Shown here one piece after another: positions 47,760-56,263 of a stretch of 64,000 nucleotides of DNA. The translations under genes and the position numbers were made by a program. Position 1 is the stretch's first letter, and every line of letters begins with the position of its first letter. The notes under the pieces are model-generated. The model was not told the DNA's origin and made no database searches. It saw only the letters and a program-made list of their open reading frames with translations. Source of the stretch: an uncultured Faecalibaculum sp. GTDB lineage: Bacteria > Bacillota_I > Bacilli_A > Erysipelotrichales > Erysipelotrichaceae. The stretch is from positions 42,801 through 106,800 of the forward strand of contig NZ_CAJUPA010000002.1 of the NCBI RefSeq assembly GCF_910588395.1. The letters run 5' to 3'.

Positions 47760-49670
47760 TCACTTGAGGCAGCGGCTGAAGAACTCTTCGAAGGTCTGCG
47801 ATTTGAGAATTTCCTGCTGGAGCGGGATGGACTGAACGATTTCCAGGAGAAAATCATAAAGGCGCTCGATGTTTTTCTGTTCGCCTTTGCAGAAGGCCAG
47901 CAGGAAGATGATCTGCACAGTGTCCACACTGTCGTTCCAGGAAATGGGATGATCCAGGAGGGCAACGGCGGCTTTTGTCCGGCTGGCTTCCGGGGTCATG
48001 GGGTGGGGGATGGCAAAGATGTCGTTGAGGTTTGTATGGGATATTTCCTCGCGGCGCCGGACGGATTCCCGGAGTTCAGGGCTTGAGATTCCGTTCTGGA
48101 TCAGGCGGGTGCAGAGTTCGTCCAGTACCTGTTCCTTGGATACCGGGTCCCGGAAGCGGACAAACAGGTTTTCCTGGAAAAATCGCGTGGCTCCTTCGGT
48201 TTCGTTCTGTGCCGGGGTCAGCATCCTGGCGACGGTTTCCGCGTTTTCGCGGGTAAGAGAGAAATCGACTTCCACGAAGGGGAGGCCCCGTTCCGGCAGA
48301 GGGACGGTGGTGATGAGAAAATCTGCTTCCAGCAGCTTGTGTTCGTCCAGAGACAGATACTGCTGGTAGGACAGACAGGCCAGGATTTCCAGCTTGGACT
48401 GAAAATAGGATTTCAGCCGGGCTTCCAGCATGCGGGAGGTGGCCATGCCGGATCCGCAGACGAGGTAGGTTTTGACAGGTTTCATCTGTCCGGAGTAGCA
48501 TCGTTCCACGGCGGCGCCGATGTGCAGGGAGATGTAGCCGATTTCATCTTCGGAGAACTGCATGGGCTGGAAGACGTGACTGACTGCGTCCAGGGAGATG
48601 TCGTAGGCCAGGGGAAAGCTGCTGCGGATGGTGTTGAGCAGGGGATTGGTGCGGTTCTGGTGACTGTATCTTGCTTTGAAGATGCTGAAGAGATGATTGT
48701 ACAGGTCTTTGATGAGCACCTGATCGTTTCTGAGGTCGAATCGCCAGATGGCCCGGATGTGTTCCAGCATCTGGGTGACAGCGGTCCGGAGGTCTTCGCT
48801 TTCCGGGGCGCAGCCAAGGCGGGTGTTCAGAGATATGTGCAGGCTCAGGGAGTCGCGTTCGCTGGCGGGGATGGCCAGCTTTTCTTTTTTCTCAAGCGTT
48901 TCGCAGATATCTTCCGTGGCCTGCATGATTTCCGGCGGAAATCCGCCTGGTTCCAGTTCAGGCAGAATTCCGCCGGTGCGGATCCGTTCCAGCATCATGG
49001 CGGTGTGCAGCACCAGGTTTTTCAGCGCATAGTCCGAGCAGACGAGTCTGTGTTCCTGCAGAGAGGTATACAGCCCGGCTGACAGGGCTGAGAGATCGGT
49101 GTGCCGGAACAGCTGTTTTTCCAGAGGCGAGAATTCCGTGACATAGTTTTTCATGTTCCGGTCCATATCCAGAACCTCCTGCAGGAGGCATTCCCTGCGG
49201 CGGATTTCCGGTCCTGTGATCCGGATTCCTTTCTGGCTTCTGCTTTCGAATGAAAGGCCGTACCGGCTGCAGATCTGGCGGATGCTGCGCAGATAGCTCT
49301 GGCTGGTGTTCCGGGAGACGTAAATCATATCTGCCAGATCATCCGGATCCTGCCAGTTATCCTGGATGAGCAGAACAGAGAGCATATACCGCTGTCTTTC
49401 TTCCATGGAATCCAGTGTCAGGGTCCAGCCGCGGCTCAAAGCCTGCTGTTTCCATGGGTTGAAGCGTTCGGGATCGGTGATGGTCAGTTCATAGCCTTTG
49501 CCCCGTTTCAGGGCAATGGAGGCACCGGGCATGAGGCGATTGAGGGCCTGTATGTCAGAGCGGATCGTGCGCACTGTGACGCCGAAGCGCTGGGACAGAT
49601 CCGTGGTGTTCTGTCCGACAGGCTGCAGCAGCAGCTGCAGGATTTCTTTCAAACGCGGCTGACTCAGCAT
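47760..49670 (-). CDS. BglG/MtlR-type PRD transcriptional regulator with PTS EIIB and EIIA domains
   Basis: A 636-residue regulator. An N-terminal HTH_11/Mga-type DNA-binding pair (residues ~1-160; TTDLSQRFGVTVRTIRSDIQAL and a second helix set NTSQSYLRSIRQICSRYGL), two PRDs (~180-390, with regulatory His in SLHISLNTRLG and YISLHIGAAVERC), an EIIB-like domain (~400-480, TYLVCGSGMATSRMLEARLK) and an EIIA (fructose/mannitol type) domain (~490-636, His in FAIPHPMT). Such proteins activate their neighbouring PTS operon when de-phosphorylated by substrate transport. It is divergent from the EIIA-EIIB-EIIC-mannosidase operon, its likely target. Confidence 0.92.
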   Translation of the reverse strand: MLSQPRLKEILQLLLQPVGQNTTDLSQRFGVTVRTIRSDIQALNRLMPGASIALKRGKGYELTITDPERFNPWKQQALSRGWTLTLDSMEERQRYMLSVLLIQDNWQDPDDLADMIYVSRNTSQSYLRSIRQICSRYGLSFESRSQKGIRITGPEIRRRECLLQEVLDMDRNMKNYVTEFSPLEKQLFRHTDLSALSAGLYTSLQEHRLVCSDYALKNLVLHTAMMLERIRTGGILPELEPGGFPPEIMQATEDICETLEKKEKLAIPASERDSLSLHISLNTRLGCAPESEDLRTAVTQMLEHIRAIWRFDLRNDQVLIKDLYNHLFSIFKARYSHQNRTNPLLNTIRSSFPLAYDISLDAVSHVFQPMQFSEDEIGYISLHIGAAVERCYSGQMKPVKTYLVCGSGMATSRMLEARLKSYFQSKLEILACLSYQQYLSLDEHKLLEADFLITTVPLPERGLPFVEVDFSLTRENAETVARMLTPAQNETEGATRFFQENLFVRFRDPVSKEQVLDELCTRLIQNGISSPELRESVRRREEISHTNLNDIFAIPHPMTPEASRTKAAVALLDHPISWNDSVDTVQIIFLLAFCKGEQKNIERLYDFLLEIVQSIPLQQEILKSQTFEEFFSRCLK

Positions 49671-49883
49671 GATTCCCTCCTTTGCATGTTGTCTTGTTGT
49701 TCAGAGATATAGTGCCGGGTTTGCGGCGGTTTCGCAAACTGCTCATTTCCGTTTGACGGGAAATCGCGGATTTCCGGGTGCAGAGGAAACGGGGTGTTTC
49801 CCCTGAAGAGGAAATCCGCTGGATTGAGCCGCTGCCGGGTGCCGGATATGATGAGGCTGTCAAAAGCAAGGAGGTGCAAAGCC
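49671..49883. promoter_or_regulatory. Divergent control region of the PTS operon
   Basis: About 210 bp between the PRD regulator and EIIA gene. It contains the inverted stretches CGGAAATCCGC-like (around 49770 and 49810: TCGCGGATTTCCG and GGAAATCCGCTGG) that could be operator half-sites, and AAGGAGGTG before ATG 49884. No RNA antiterminator site was recognised. Confidence 0.4.
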
Positions 49884-50336
49884 ATGAACGAGTTGATTGA
49901 AAGCCGGGGGATTTTTCTGGACTGCGACTTTGGATCCAAGGAAGAAATGCTGTCCTTCATTGCCGGCAAGGCAGAGGAGTTCGGTATCACAGGGAGCCGG
50001 GAAGCGCTGCTTCAGGATCTGAAGAACCGGGAGGCGGAGTTCAGCACGGGGTTGTCGGAAGGGTTCGCAATTCCCCACGCCCGGACGGACAACGTGAAAC
50101 GGGTGAGCGTGTTTTTTCTCCGCAACCGGAGGCCCCTGGAATGGGAAACGCTGGATGGACAGGATGTGACGTGTCTGTTTGCTCTGCTGGTCCCGGAGAA
50201 AAACGAAGGGAACATCCATCTGCAGATGATCAGTTCCCTGGCCACAAATCTGATGGAAGAGGATTTTTGCCGGACGGTGAAAGAGTGCCGGGATGAAAAG
50301 GTTCTTCAGTCGTTTATTCTGCACACCATTGCTTAG
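49884..50336 (+). CDS. PTS fructose/mannitol-type EIIA component
   Basis: A 150-residue EIIA protein; phospho-acceptor His65 lies in GFAIPHARTDNV. It passes phosphate from HPr to the EIIB. A near-consensus AAGGAGGTG site precedes ATG 49884. First gene of the operon EIIA-EIIB-EIIC-GH38. E. coli MngA has these three domains in one protein; here they are separate. Confidence 0.93.
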   Translation: MNELIESRGIFLDCDFGSKEEMLSFIAGKAEEFGITGSREALLQDLKNREAEFSTGLSEGFAIPHARTDNVKRVSVFFLRNRRPLEWETLDGQDVTCLFALLVPEKNEGNIHLQMISSLATNLMEEDFCRTVKECRDEKVLQSFILHTIA

Positions 50337-50351
50337 AAAGAGGAATGAATC

Positions 50352-50669
50352 ATGAAAATTGTTGGAATCTCCGCCTGTCCCGCGGGACTGGCACACACAC
50401 CGATGGCTGCCAAGGCGCTGGAAAAAGCCGGCCGGGAAATGGGACTGGATGTGAAGATGGAACAGCAGGGGTCCATGGGACAGGTCAATGCAATCACGCC
50501 GGCGGAGGCGAGAGCCGCGGATTTTGTGATCATCGCATCTGATCAGAAGATCCAGGGCATGGACCGGTTCAAGGGAAAACCGGTGATCCGGGTGAACATC
50601 ACCACGTGCATCAAGGCGCCCCAGGCTGTGCTGACCAAGTGCATGCAGGCCATGGAAGGCAAAAAATAA
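50352..50669 (+). CDS. PTS fructose-type EIIB component
   Basis: A 105-residue EIIB; phospho-Cys9 in ISACPAGLAHTPMAA. The family motif and length are typical. It starts 15 nt after EIIA behind AGAAAGAGGAA. A long stem-loop follows in the gap before EIIC. Confidence 0.95.
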   Translation: MKIVGISACPAGLAHTPMAAKALEKAGREMGLDVKMEQQGSMGQVNAITPAEARAADFVIIASDQKIQGMDRFKGKPVIRVNITTCIKAPQAVLTKCMQAMEGKK

Positions 50670-50701
50670 GCGGCACTGTCTCTGCCAAGACAAATGCCGC
50701 C

Positions 50702-50746
50702 GGTTTCTGATCACTCAGTAGACCTGTATTGATTATATCAGAAACC
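50702..50746 (+). promoter_or_regulatory. Intercistronic stem-loop between EIIB and EIIC genes
   Basis: GGTTTCTGAT (50702-50711) pairs perfectly with ATCAGAAACC (50737-50746); a smaller GCGGCA / TGCCGC hairpin precedes it. Short T-run after. Could be an attenuator, a processing site, or an mRNA stabiliser that sets different subunit amounts. Confidence 0.5.
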
Positions 50747-50782
50747 TTTCCCGAACCAACTGACAGAAAGGAAAGGATTGTC

Positions 50783-51889
50783 ATGAAGAAATTTTTCAAA
50801 GACGCTGTCGGTCATGTGATGACCGGCATCGGTTATATGCTTCCCCTGATTGTAGCCGCATCTCTTGTTGTTGCGATTCCGAAAATCATCGCCCTGTGCA
50901 TGGGCATCACGTCCCTGGATCCGTATGCGGAAACAGAAGGTTTCACACATATTCTGTATCTGATTGAACAGGTTGGCTGGACCGGCATCGGACTCACAAA
51001 CACAGTGCTCGCGGGCTTCATTGCCTACTCCATTGCGGACAAGCCGGCTATTGGCGCGGGTCTGATTGGCGGCATGGTGGCGTCCAACACCAATGCCGGA
51101 TTCCTGGGCGCGCTGATTGCTGCGTTTGCAGCGGGCTACACGGTGAAATGGGCGAAGGAACACATTCATCTCCCGGAGGCCATGCAGCAGATCATGCCGC
51201 TGGTTATCTGTCCGTTCCTGGCGACCGGGGCTGTGGCTCTGCTGATGGGTGTGATCCTGGCCGGACCTCTGTCTTTCATCAATGCATCGCTGGTGGAATG
51301 GCTGCGGCAGCTGTGCACCAGCGGTACTTCTCAGCTGGTTCTGGCGCTGATCCTGGGTGCCATGATCTGCTCCGATATGGGCGGTCCCATCAACAAGTCT
51401 GCCTGGATGGCCGGCAACGTTCTGATGACCGAAGGCATTTTCCAGCCGAATGTATTCATCAACTGCGCCATCTGCATTCCGCCGCTGGCGTATGCCATTG
51501 CCACAACGATCCGCAAAAAGCGTTTCTCTGCGGATCTGTATGAAGGCGGCAAGGGCTGCTGGGTCATGGGCTTCATTGGCATTACGGAAGGCGCAATTCC
51601 CTATACACTGGTCAAGCCCCAGGTTCTGATTCCGGTGAACATGATTGGCGGGGCTCTGGGTGCTGCGGTGACCTGTCTGCTGGGGGCCACAGCGGAGATC
51701 CCTCCTGTGGGCGGCATTTATGGATTCATTTCCATTGCCAATGGCTGGGCTTATCTGGTGGGTATCCTGGCGGGGGCGCTGTTCATTGCCTTTGTTTCCA
51801 CCTGGCTGGTGAACTTCAACGTCAATGTGGAAGGCGACAGTCCGGATATCAGTCTGGATGACATCGATATTGACATCACGATCGAATAG
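50783..51889 (+). CDS. PTS fructose-type EIIC permease
   Basis: A 368-residue permease with about nine membrane helices. Family stretches include GGMVASNTNAGFLGALIAAFAAGY, MICSDMGGPINKSAWM and IGITEGAIPY (the substrate GITE motif). The C-terminal tail is acidic (DISLDDIDIDITIE). AAAGGAAAGG precedes ATG 50783. It transports and, with EIIA/EIIB, phosphorylates a sugar that the next gene product should hydrolyse. Confidence 0.93.
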   Translation: MKKFFKDAVGHVMTGIGYMLPLIVAASLVVAIPKIIALCMGITSLDPYAETEGFTHILYLIEQVGWTGIGLTNTVLAGFIAYSIADKPAIGAGLIGGMVASNTNAGFLGALIAAFAAGYTVKWAKEHIHLPEAMQQIMPLVICPFLATGAVALLMGVILAGPLSFINASLVEWLRQLCTSGTSQLVLALILGAMICSDMGGPINKSAWMAGNVLMTEGIFQPNVFINCAICIPPLAYAIATTIRKKRFSADLYEGGKGCWVMGFIGITEGAIPYTLVKPQVLIPVNMIGGALGAAVTCLLGATAEIPPVGGIYGFISIANGWAYLVGILAGALFIAFVSTWLVNFNVNVEGDSPDISLDDIDIDITIE

Positions 51890-52002
51890 AACATGAAGAC
51901 GGGCAGGATCAGGGATCTGCGATGGTTTGGTCCTGCCTTTTGTGTATCGGAAATTGTGCCGGTCGCCACACGCATGACCGGCTGCAGAAGGAGAGAAGGA
52001 CA

Positions 52003-54699
52003 ATGACGAAAAAAATACATGTGATTCCTCATTCCCACTGGGACCGGGAATGGTACTTTACGACTTCCCGGTCGAAGGTCTATCTGATGAAGGATCTCCA
52101 GGATGTGCTGGATACGCTGGAAGAGCAGCCGGCTATGCGGTTCATGCTGGATGGGCAGGCATCGCTGCTGGATGATTACCTGGCCTGGCGGCCGCAGGAT
52201 GCAGCCCGGATTTCAGAGCTGACAAAAAAAGGCCAGCTGGTGACTGGTCCCTGGTACACCCAGACAGACCAGATGGTGATCTCGGCGGAGAGCATTGTCC
52301 GGAATCTGATGTACGGTATCCGCCGCTGCAGAGAATTCGGTCCGGTGATGATGGTGGGGTATGTTCCGGATTCCTTTGGCCAGGCGGGGAACATGCCGCA
52401 GATCTACCGTTCTTTCGGCATGGATTCCACGGTGTTCTGGCGGGGTGTGTGCGATGACATGGTGCGATGTACGGATTTTGAATGGGAAGGGGACGACGGA
52501 AGCCGGGTGCTGGCAGCGCAGATCCCTTTCGGGTATTACATTGGCGGGAACATTCCGGAAGAAGAGCCGGCCAGCGGTGAATTCTGGAAACGGGAGTGTC
52601 TGGAGAAAATGGGACATGGGGCAACGGACAATGTCTGTTTCCCCAATGGATTCGATCAGGCGCCGGTGCGGAAAAACCTGGTGGAGCTGGTTGAAAAACG
52701 GCAGGAAGCGGATCCGGAGAACACCTATGTGATTTCCACGGTTCAGGACTATCTGCAGGATGTGCGGAATGCGCATCCGGAGCTGGAGCTGGTGAAGGGA
52801 GAACTGCTGATGGCCAAGCACTCCCGGATCCATAAATCCATTTTCAGTTCCCGTTCGGATCTGAAGGCAGAGAATACAGCAGTGCAGAACTTTGTGGCAA
52901 ATGTGCTGGAACCGGTTCTGGTGATCAGCGCTTCGCTGGGCAATGAGTACCCGAAAAAAGCGGTGGAAGCAATCTGGAAGCTGCTGTTTGAAAATGCCGC
53001 GCATGACTCCATTGGCAGCTGTATAGCAGATACGGTGAATGAAGATGTGCATATGCGCAACAAGCAGGCGCTGGAGACGGCCATGGCTCTGGCGGAACTC
53101 CATGAGCGGCTGATAGCCACGGGCATCAAAGGAGACAAAAATCAGCTGTCCTGGACGCTGATCAATCCGCTGCCGGAAAAGCGCAAAGGTGTACGGGTTT
53201 TCACCACGTATGTGCCTTCGGATTCCTTTGGGATCGTGAATGAGAAGGGAGAACCGGTGGCTTACACCATTCTGTCCATGCGGGATCTGACGGAGTATGT
53301 GCTGAACCAGACCATTGTTCTGAATCCTTCCGACCAGCCGCACCGGCCTGAAAAGGTATTTGAAGCTGTAATTGCAGTGGAATATGAAGTGCCGGCACTG
53401 GGGTATGTGCAGTACCGGATTGCAGAAAACAGCTCCGGAACTGCCCTGAAAAAGACGGACTGCCTGGAAAACGGATTTTACCGGATCACGGTCAATGCAG
53501 ATGGTTCCCTGGATGTGCTGGAGAAAAAAACCGGCCGGCTGTACCAAAACCAGGCGATTCTGGAGGAAAACGGTGATGATGGAGACAGCTTCAACTATTC
53601 TCCCCCGCGGCAGGACATGGTGATCCGGAGCACCGGCTGTCAGGCGGCTGTGCGCATCGAATCCTCGCCCCTTGTTTCACGGGCTGTGATCAGCCTGGAG
53701 ATGAAGGTCCCTGGCGATCTGGAACAGCGTGCGGCGGGTGTGGCGGATACCCGGCTGCCGGTTACTCTGACGGTAACGCTGAAGGAAGGGGATCCGGTGA
53801 TTGGTTTTGAGGCAAAAATCGAGAACCGAGGTCTGTCGCACCGGCTTTGTGTGCTGTTTGATGCACAGATGCAGTCGGCGTTCAATTTTGCCGATCAGCA
53901 GTTTGGCAGCATCCGCCGTCCGAACCGGTATGAGAAGGAAATGGCCTGGTACCGGCGGGATGCAGATGGAAAAACGGAAATGGCTGCCGGTCAGCCGGTG
54001 AACTGGGCACAGTCCAGTGCCTGGCAGGAACCGCCGGTTCCCATTGAACCCTGTCAGAGCTATGCAGCCCTGAGTGAAGATGGCCGGACAGTGGCTGTGT
54101 TTCCCCAGGGGGTGCGGGAATATGAAATTCTGGATGATTCCGTGATCCGTCTGACGCTGTTTCGCACCTATGGATTCATGGGCAGGGAAAACCTGCTGTA
54201 CCGCCCGGGACGGGCTTCCGGGGAGAGCATCATTGAGACACCGGATGCACAGCTGCTGCAATCCATGACCTATACTTTTGGTGCGGCTTTCATTCCGGCG
54301 GACCTCAACAGTGCGCGGCTTTCTCAGATGGCCAAAGACTTCAATTCCCCGGTGGAAGTGTATGAGTATGCCCGCTTCCTGAACGGCCGGCTGATTTTCT
54401 CGCAGATGGAGACAGAAGGCTGTCAGGCTCCGGTGCATTCTCTGTTTGAGACAGATGGCAATCTGACGGTTTCGGCAGTCAAGCAGGCGGAAGATGGTTC
54501 TGGCATCGTACTGCGGCTGTACAATGGGCAGCATCGCAAAGCGGTGGGAGATTGCATCCGGTTTTCCAGACCGCCCAGGCGGATACAGGAACTGAATCTG
54601 ATGGAGGAACCGGTGCGTCAGCTGCAGCTGGAGAACGGGGAGCTGCAGATTGATCCCATCGGGCACTGCAGGTTTCTGACTTTGCGGATCGATTACTGA
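52003..54699 (+). CDS. GH38 alpha-mannosidase, MngB-like
   Basis: An 898-residue glycoside hydrolase 38. Zinc-site motif IPHSHWDREWYFT at the start, nucleophile Asp in GYVPDSFGQAGNMPQ, then the helical bundle (~300-380) and a C-terminal beta region. In E. coli, MngB cleaves 2-O-(6-phospho-alpha-mannosyl)-D-glycerate brought in by PTS MngA; the same pairing with a PTS here makes a phosphorylated mannoside, perhaps mannosylglycerate, the likely substrate. ATG 52003 is chosen for AAGGAGAGAAGGA. A terminator follows. Confidence 0.9.
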   Translation: MTKKIHVIPHSHWDREWYFTTSRSKVYLMKDLQDVLDTLEEQPAMRFMLDGQASLLDDYLAWRPQDAARISELTKKGQLVTGPWYTQTDQMVISAESIVRNLMYGIRRCREFGPVMMVGYVPDSFGQAGNMPQIYRSFGMDSTVFWRGVCDDMVRCTDFEWEGDDGSRVLAAQIPFGYYIGGNIPEEEPASGEFWKRECLEKMGHGATDNVCFPNGFDQAPVRKNLVELVEKRQEADPENTYVISTVQDYLQDVRNAHPELELVKGELLMAKHSRIHKSIFSSRSDLKAENTAVQNFVANVLEPVLVISASLGNEYPKKAVEAIWKLLFENAAHDSIGSCIADTVNEDVHMRNKQALETAMALAELHERLIATGIKGDKNQLSWTLINPLPEKRKGVRVFTTYVPSDSFGIVNEKGEPVAYTILSMRDLTEYVLNQTIVLNPSDQPHRPEKVFEAVIAVEYEVPALGYVQYRIAENSSGTALKKTDCLENGFYRITVNADGSLDVLEKKTGRLYQNQAILEENGDDGDSFNYSPPRQDMVIRSTGCQAAVRIESSPLVSRAVISLEMKVPGDLEQRAAGVADTRLPVTLTVTLKEGDPVIGFEAKIENRGLSHRLCVLFDAQMQSAFNFADQQFGSIRRPNRYEKEMAWYRRDADGKTEMAAGQPVNWAQSSAWQEPPVPIEPCQSYAALSEDGRTVAVFPQGVREYEILDDSVIRLTLFRTYGFMGRENLLYRPGRASGESIIETPDAQLLQSMTYTFGAAFIPADLNSARLSQMAKDFNSPVEVYEYARFLNGRLIFSQMETEGCQAPVHSLFETDGNLTVSAVKQAEDGSGIVLRLYNGQHRKAVGDCIRFSRPPRRIQELNLMEEPVRQLQLENGELQIDPIGHCRFLTLRIDY

Positions 54700-54711
54700 G
54701 CAGAAGGAGAA

Positions 54712-54736
54712 GGCGGGCTGATGAGGCCCGCCTTTT
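54712..54736 (+). terminator. Terminator of the PTS-mannosidase operon
   Basis: GGCGGGC (54712-54718) / GCCCGCC (54726-54732), with outer GCAGAA / TTCTGC pairing and TTTT. Confidence 0.85.
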
Positions 54737-54786
54737 CTGCGACTCTGTAACCAGGCGCCGGGCCGGTCCTGATTTACGGACAGATC

Positions 54787-54849
54787 CGGTACAGGCTCTC
54801 CTGTCCAGTCGGCTCTGATGCCCTGTCACAGGCGGCAGCCGCATCGGCA
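54787..54849 (+). repeat. Short palindromic intergenic repeat, copy c
   Basis: Close match to 47655-47717 over the whole ~63 bp, with CCTGTCACAGG and GCCGCATCGGC palindromes. Confidence 0.7.
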
Positions 54850-54917
54850 GAACGGTTTTTCCGGTGCAGGCTGGCGGTGTCTGTTACACTGGAAAGGATT
54901 TGAAAGGATATCAGAAC

Positions 54918-55484
54918 ATGAAAGTTCGCCTGAAGTACAATGCTCCGGTAATTCTGACGTTTGCGCTGCTGTGTCTGGCGGTGCTTGTTTTCTCGGAGTT
55001 CACCGGCTACCGCTATGTGTCTGACTGGTTTGTGACGCACCGGGGTCCGCTGGATAGCGTGCGGACGTATCTGACGATGTTTACCTATGTACTGGGTCAT
55101 GCGTCGATTGAACATTTTGCGGGGAACATGATGCTGTTGCTGCTGGTTGGTCCGGTGGTGGAGGAGAAATACGGTTCGAAAAACACATTGATCATCATTC
55201 TGGTGACGGCTTTTCTGACGGCGGCTGCGAATATGGCAGTGACTGCAAATGGCCTGATTGGCTGCAGCGGGGTGGTGTTTGCGTTCATCATTCTGTGCAG
55301 CATGACGTCGTTCAAGCGGGGAGAAATCCCGGTGACGATGATTCTGGTGGTGGTGCTGTATCTGGGGCAGGAGATCCTGGCGGGAGTGCTGACGGCGGAC
55401 AATGTTTCGCAGATGGCGCATATTCTCGGGGGGATCGCGGGTGCCGCGTTCGGGTTTTTCCTGGAGGGCGGCAGGCGCCGCTGA
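54918..55484 (+). CDS. Rhomboid family intramembrane serine protease
   Basis: A 188-residue six-helix membrane protein. The rhomboid signature is visible: HASIEHFAGNMMLLL (His-x2-x2-His-x3-N), the catalytic Ser in IGCSGVVFAF and the catalytic His in MAHILGGIAG. It is small, like single-core bacterial rhomboids, cleaving membrane proteins near their transmembrane segments. A TACACT -10 at about 54887 and GAAAGGATAT before ATG 54918 define the unit. Confidence 0.9.
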   Translation: MKVRLKYNAPVILTFALLCLAVLVFSEFTGYRYVSDWFVTHRGPLDSVRTYLTMFTYVLGHASIEHFAGNMMLLLLVGPVVEEKYGSKNTLIIILVTAFLTAAANMAVTANGLIGCSGVVFAFIILCSMTSFKRGEIPVTMILVVVLYLGQEILAGVLTADNVSQMAHILGGIAGAAFGFFLEGGRRR

Positions 55485-55611
55485 GGTGCATTGTGTGACT
55501 GTTGTGGAATGTGATGGCACACGGGGCACGAGGCGGGTGATTGCTTTGGCACGAACGTATAATTTCTGTTAGATAGCCGTACGGTATGTCGGCGGATAAG
55601 AGGTAATTGCA

Positions 55612-56112
55612 ATGAATGATAAAGCACAGAGAGAGATCACAAGACTGGATGAGTCTTTCGGGACGTATTCAAACAGCAGCAATGTGAATGAAAATGCGAC
55701 TGTGACTGCAAGAAGCGAGGATGACAAGAAGCATCCTCTGGACAATGATCTGTCACTGGATGTGGGACAGCCTTCCACGAATGATGCACCGGATCAGTAC
55801 TCCACTTTCCGGAGGACTCCGACGAAGGAACAGGATAAAATCTCTGATGAGATCCTGGCGGCGGATGCCGGTGAGTCTCTGACGAAGGAAGCCCATCAGA
55901 TGCATGAGACGATTGATGATCTGGCGGATGAGATCGGCGAAGAGGTGGATGGTGAATATCCGGAGTTTCTGAGCGAGGTGCAGGACAAGGCGCAGGCGTT
56001 TATTGACCGGGCGCAGGAGGATCCTGCGGGGACTTTGAAGGAGGTCGGCAAGGGCATTCTGATGGTTGCCGGGGCTGTGGCGATTCTGAAAGGTCTGTTC
56101 AGGCGGCGGTAG
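55612..56112 (+). CDS. Hypothetical acidic protein with C-terminal hydrophobic segment
   Basis: A 166-residue protein. The first ~75 residues are polar and likely disordered (Asn, Ser, Asp rich), the middle is helical and acidic (ETIDDLADEIGEEVDGEYPEF ... QDKAQAFIDRAQEDPAGTLKE), and the end is a hydrophobic segment followed by arginines (GILMVAGAVAILKGLFRRR), consistent with tail anchoring or peripheral membrane binding. It looks like stress-type YtxH/late-embryogenesis-like proteins in composition but has no clear family. TATAAT at 55558-55563. Confidence 0.65.
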   Translation: MNDKAQREITRLDESFGTYSNSSNVNENATVTARSEDDKKHPLDNDLSLDVGQPSTNDAPDQYSTFRRTPTKEQDKISDEILAADAGESLTKEAHQMHETIDDLADEIGEEVDGEYPEFLSEVQDKAQAFIDRAQEDPAGTLKEVGKGILMVAGAVAILKGLFRRR

Positions 56113-56180
56113 GCTGGCTGCTTTCATGACCGGGCTGCAGAATATGCGGCTGCAGAGTTTACAGATATATCCAAATGCGC

Positions 56181-56205
56181 AAAACGCCCCTGTGTGGGCG
56201 TTTTT
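56181..56205 (+). terminator. Terminator before the CmpB-like gene
   Basis: AAAACGCCC / GGGCGTTTT hairpin with five T. Confidence 0.75.
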
Positions 56206-56263
56206 GACTGTGAAATGAGCAGTACAGGGTAGAATAAAGGAAACAGAGAGAGGAAGAGACGAC

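Noticed and set aside
54774..55529. Minus-strand frame over the rhomboid gene
   Set aside because: Rhomboid catalytic motifs are intact on the plus strand.
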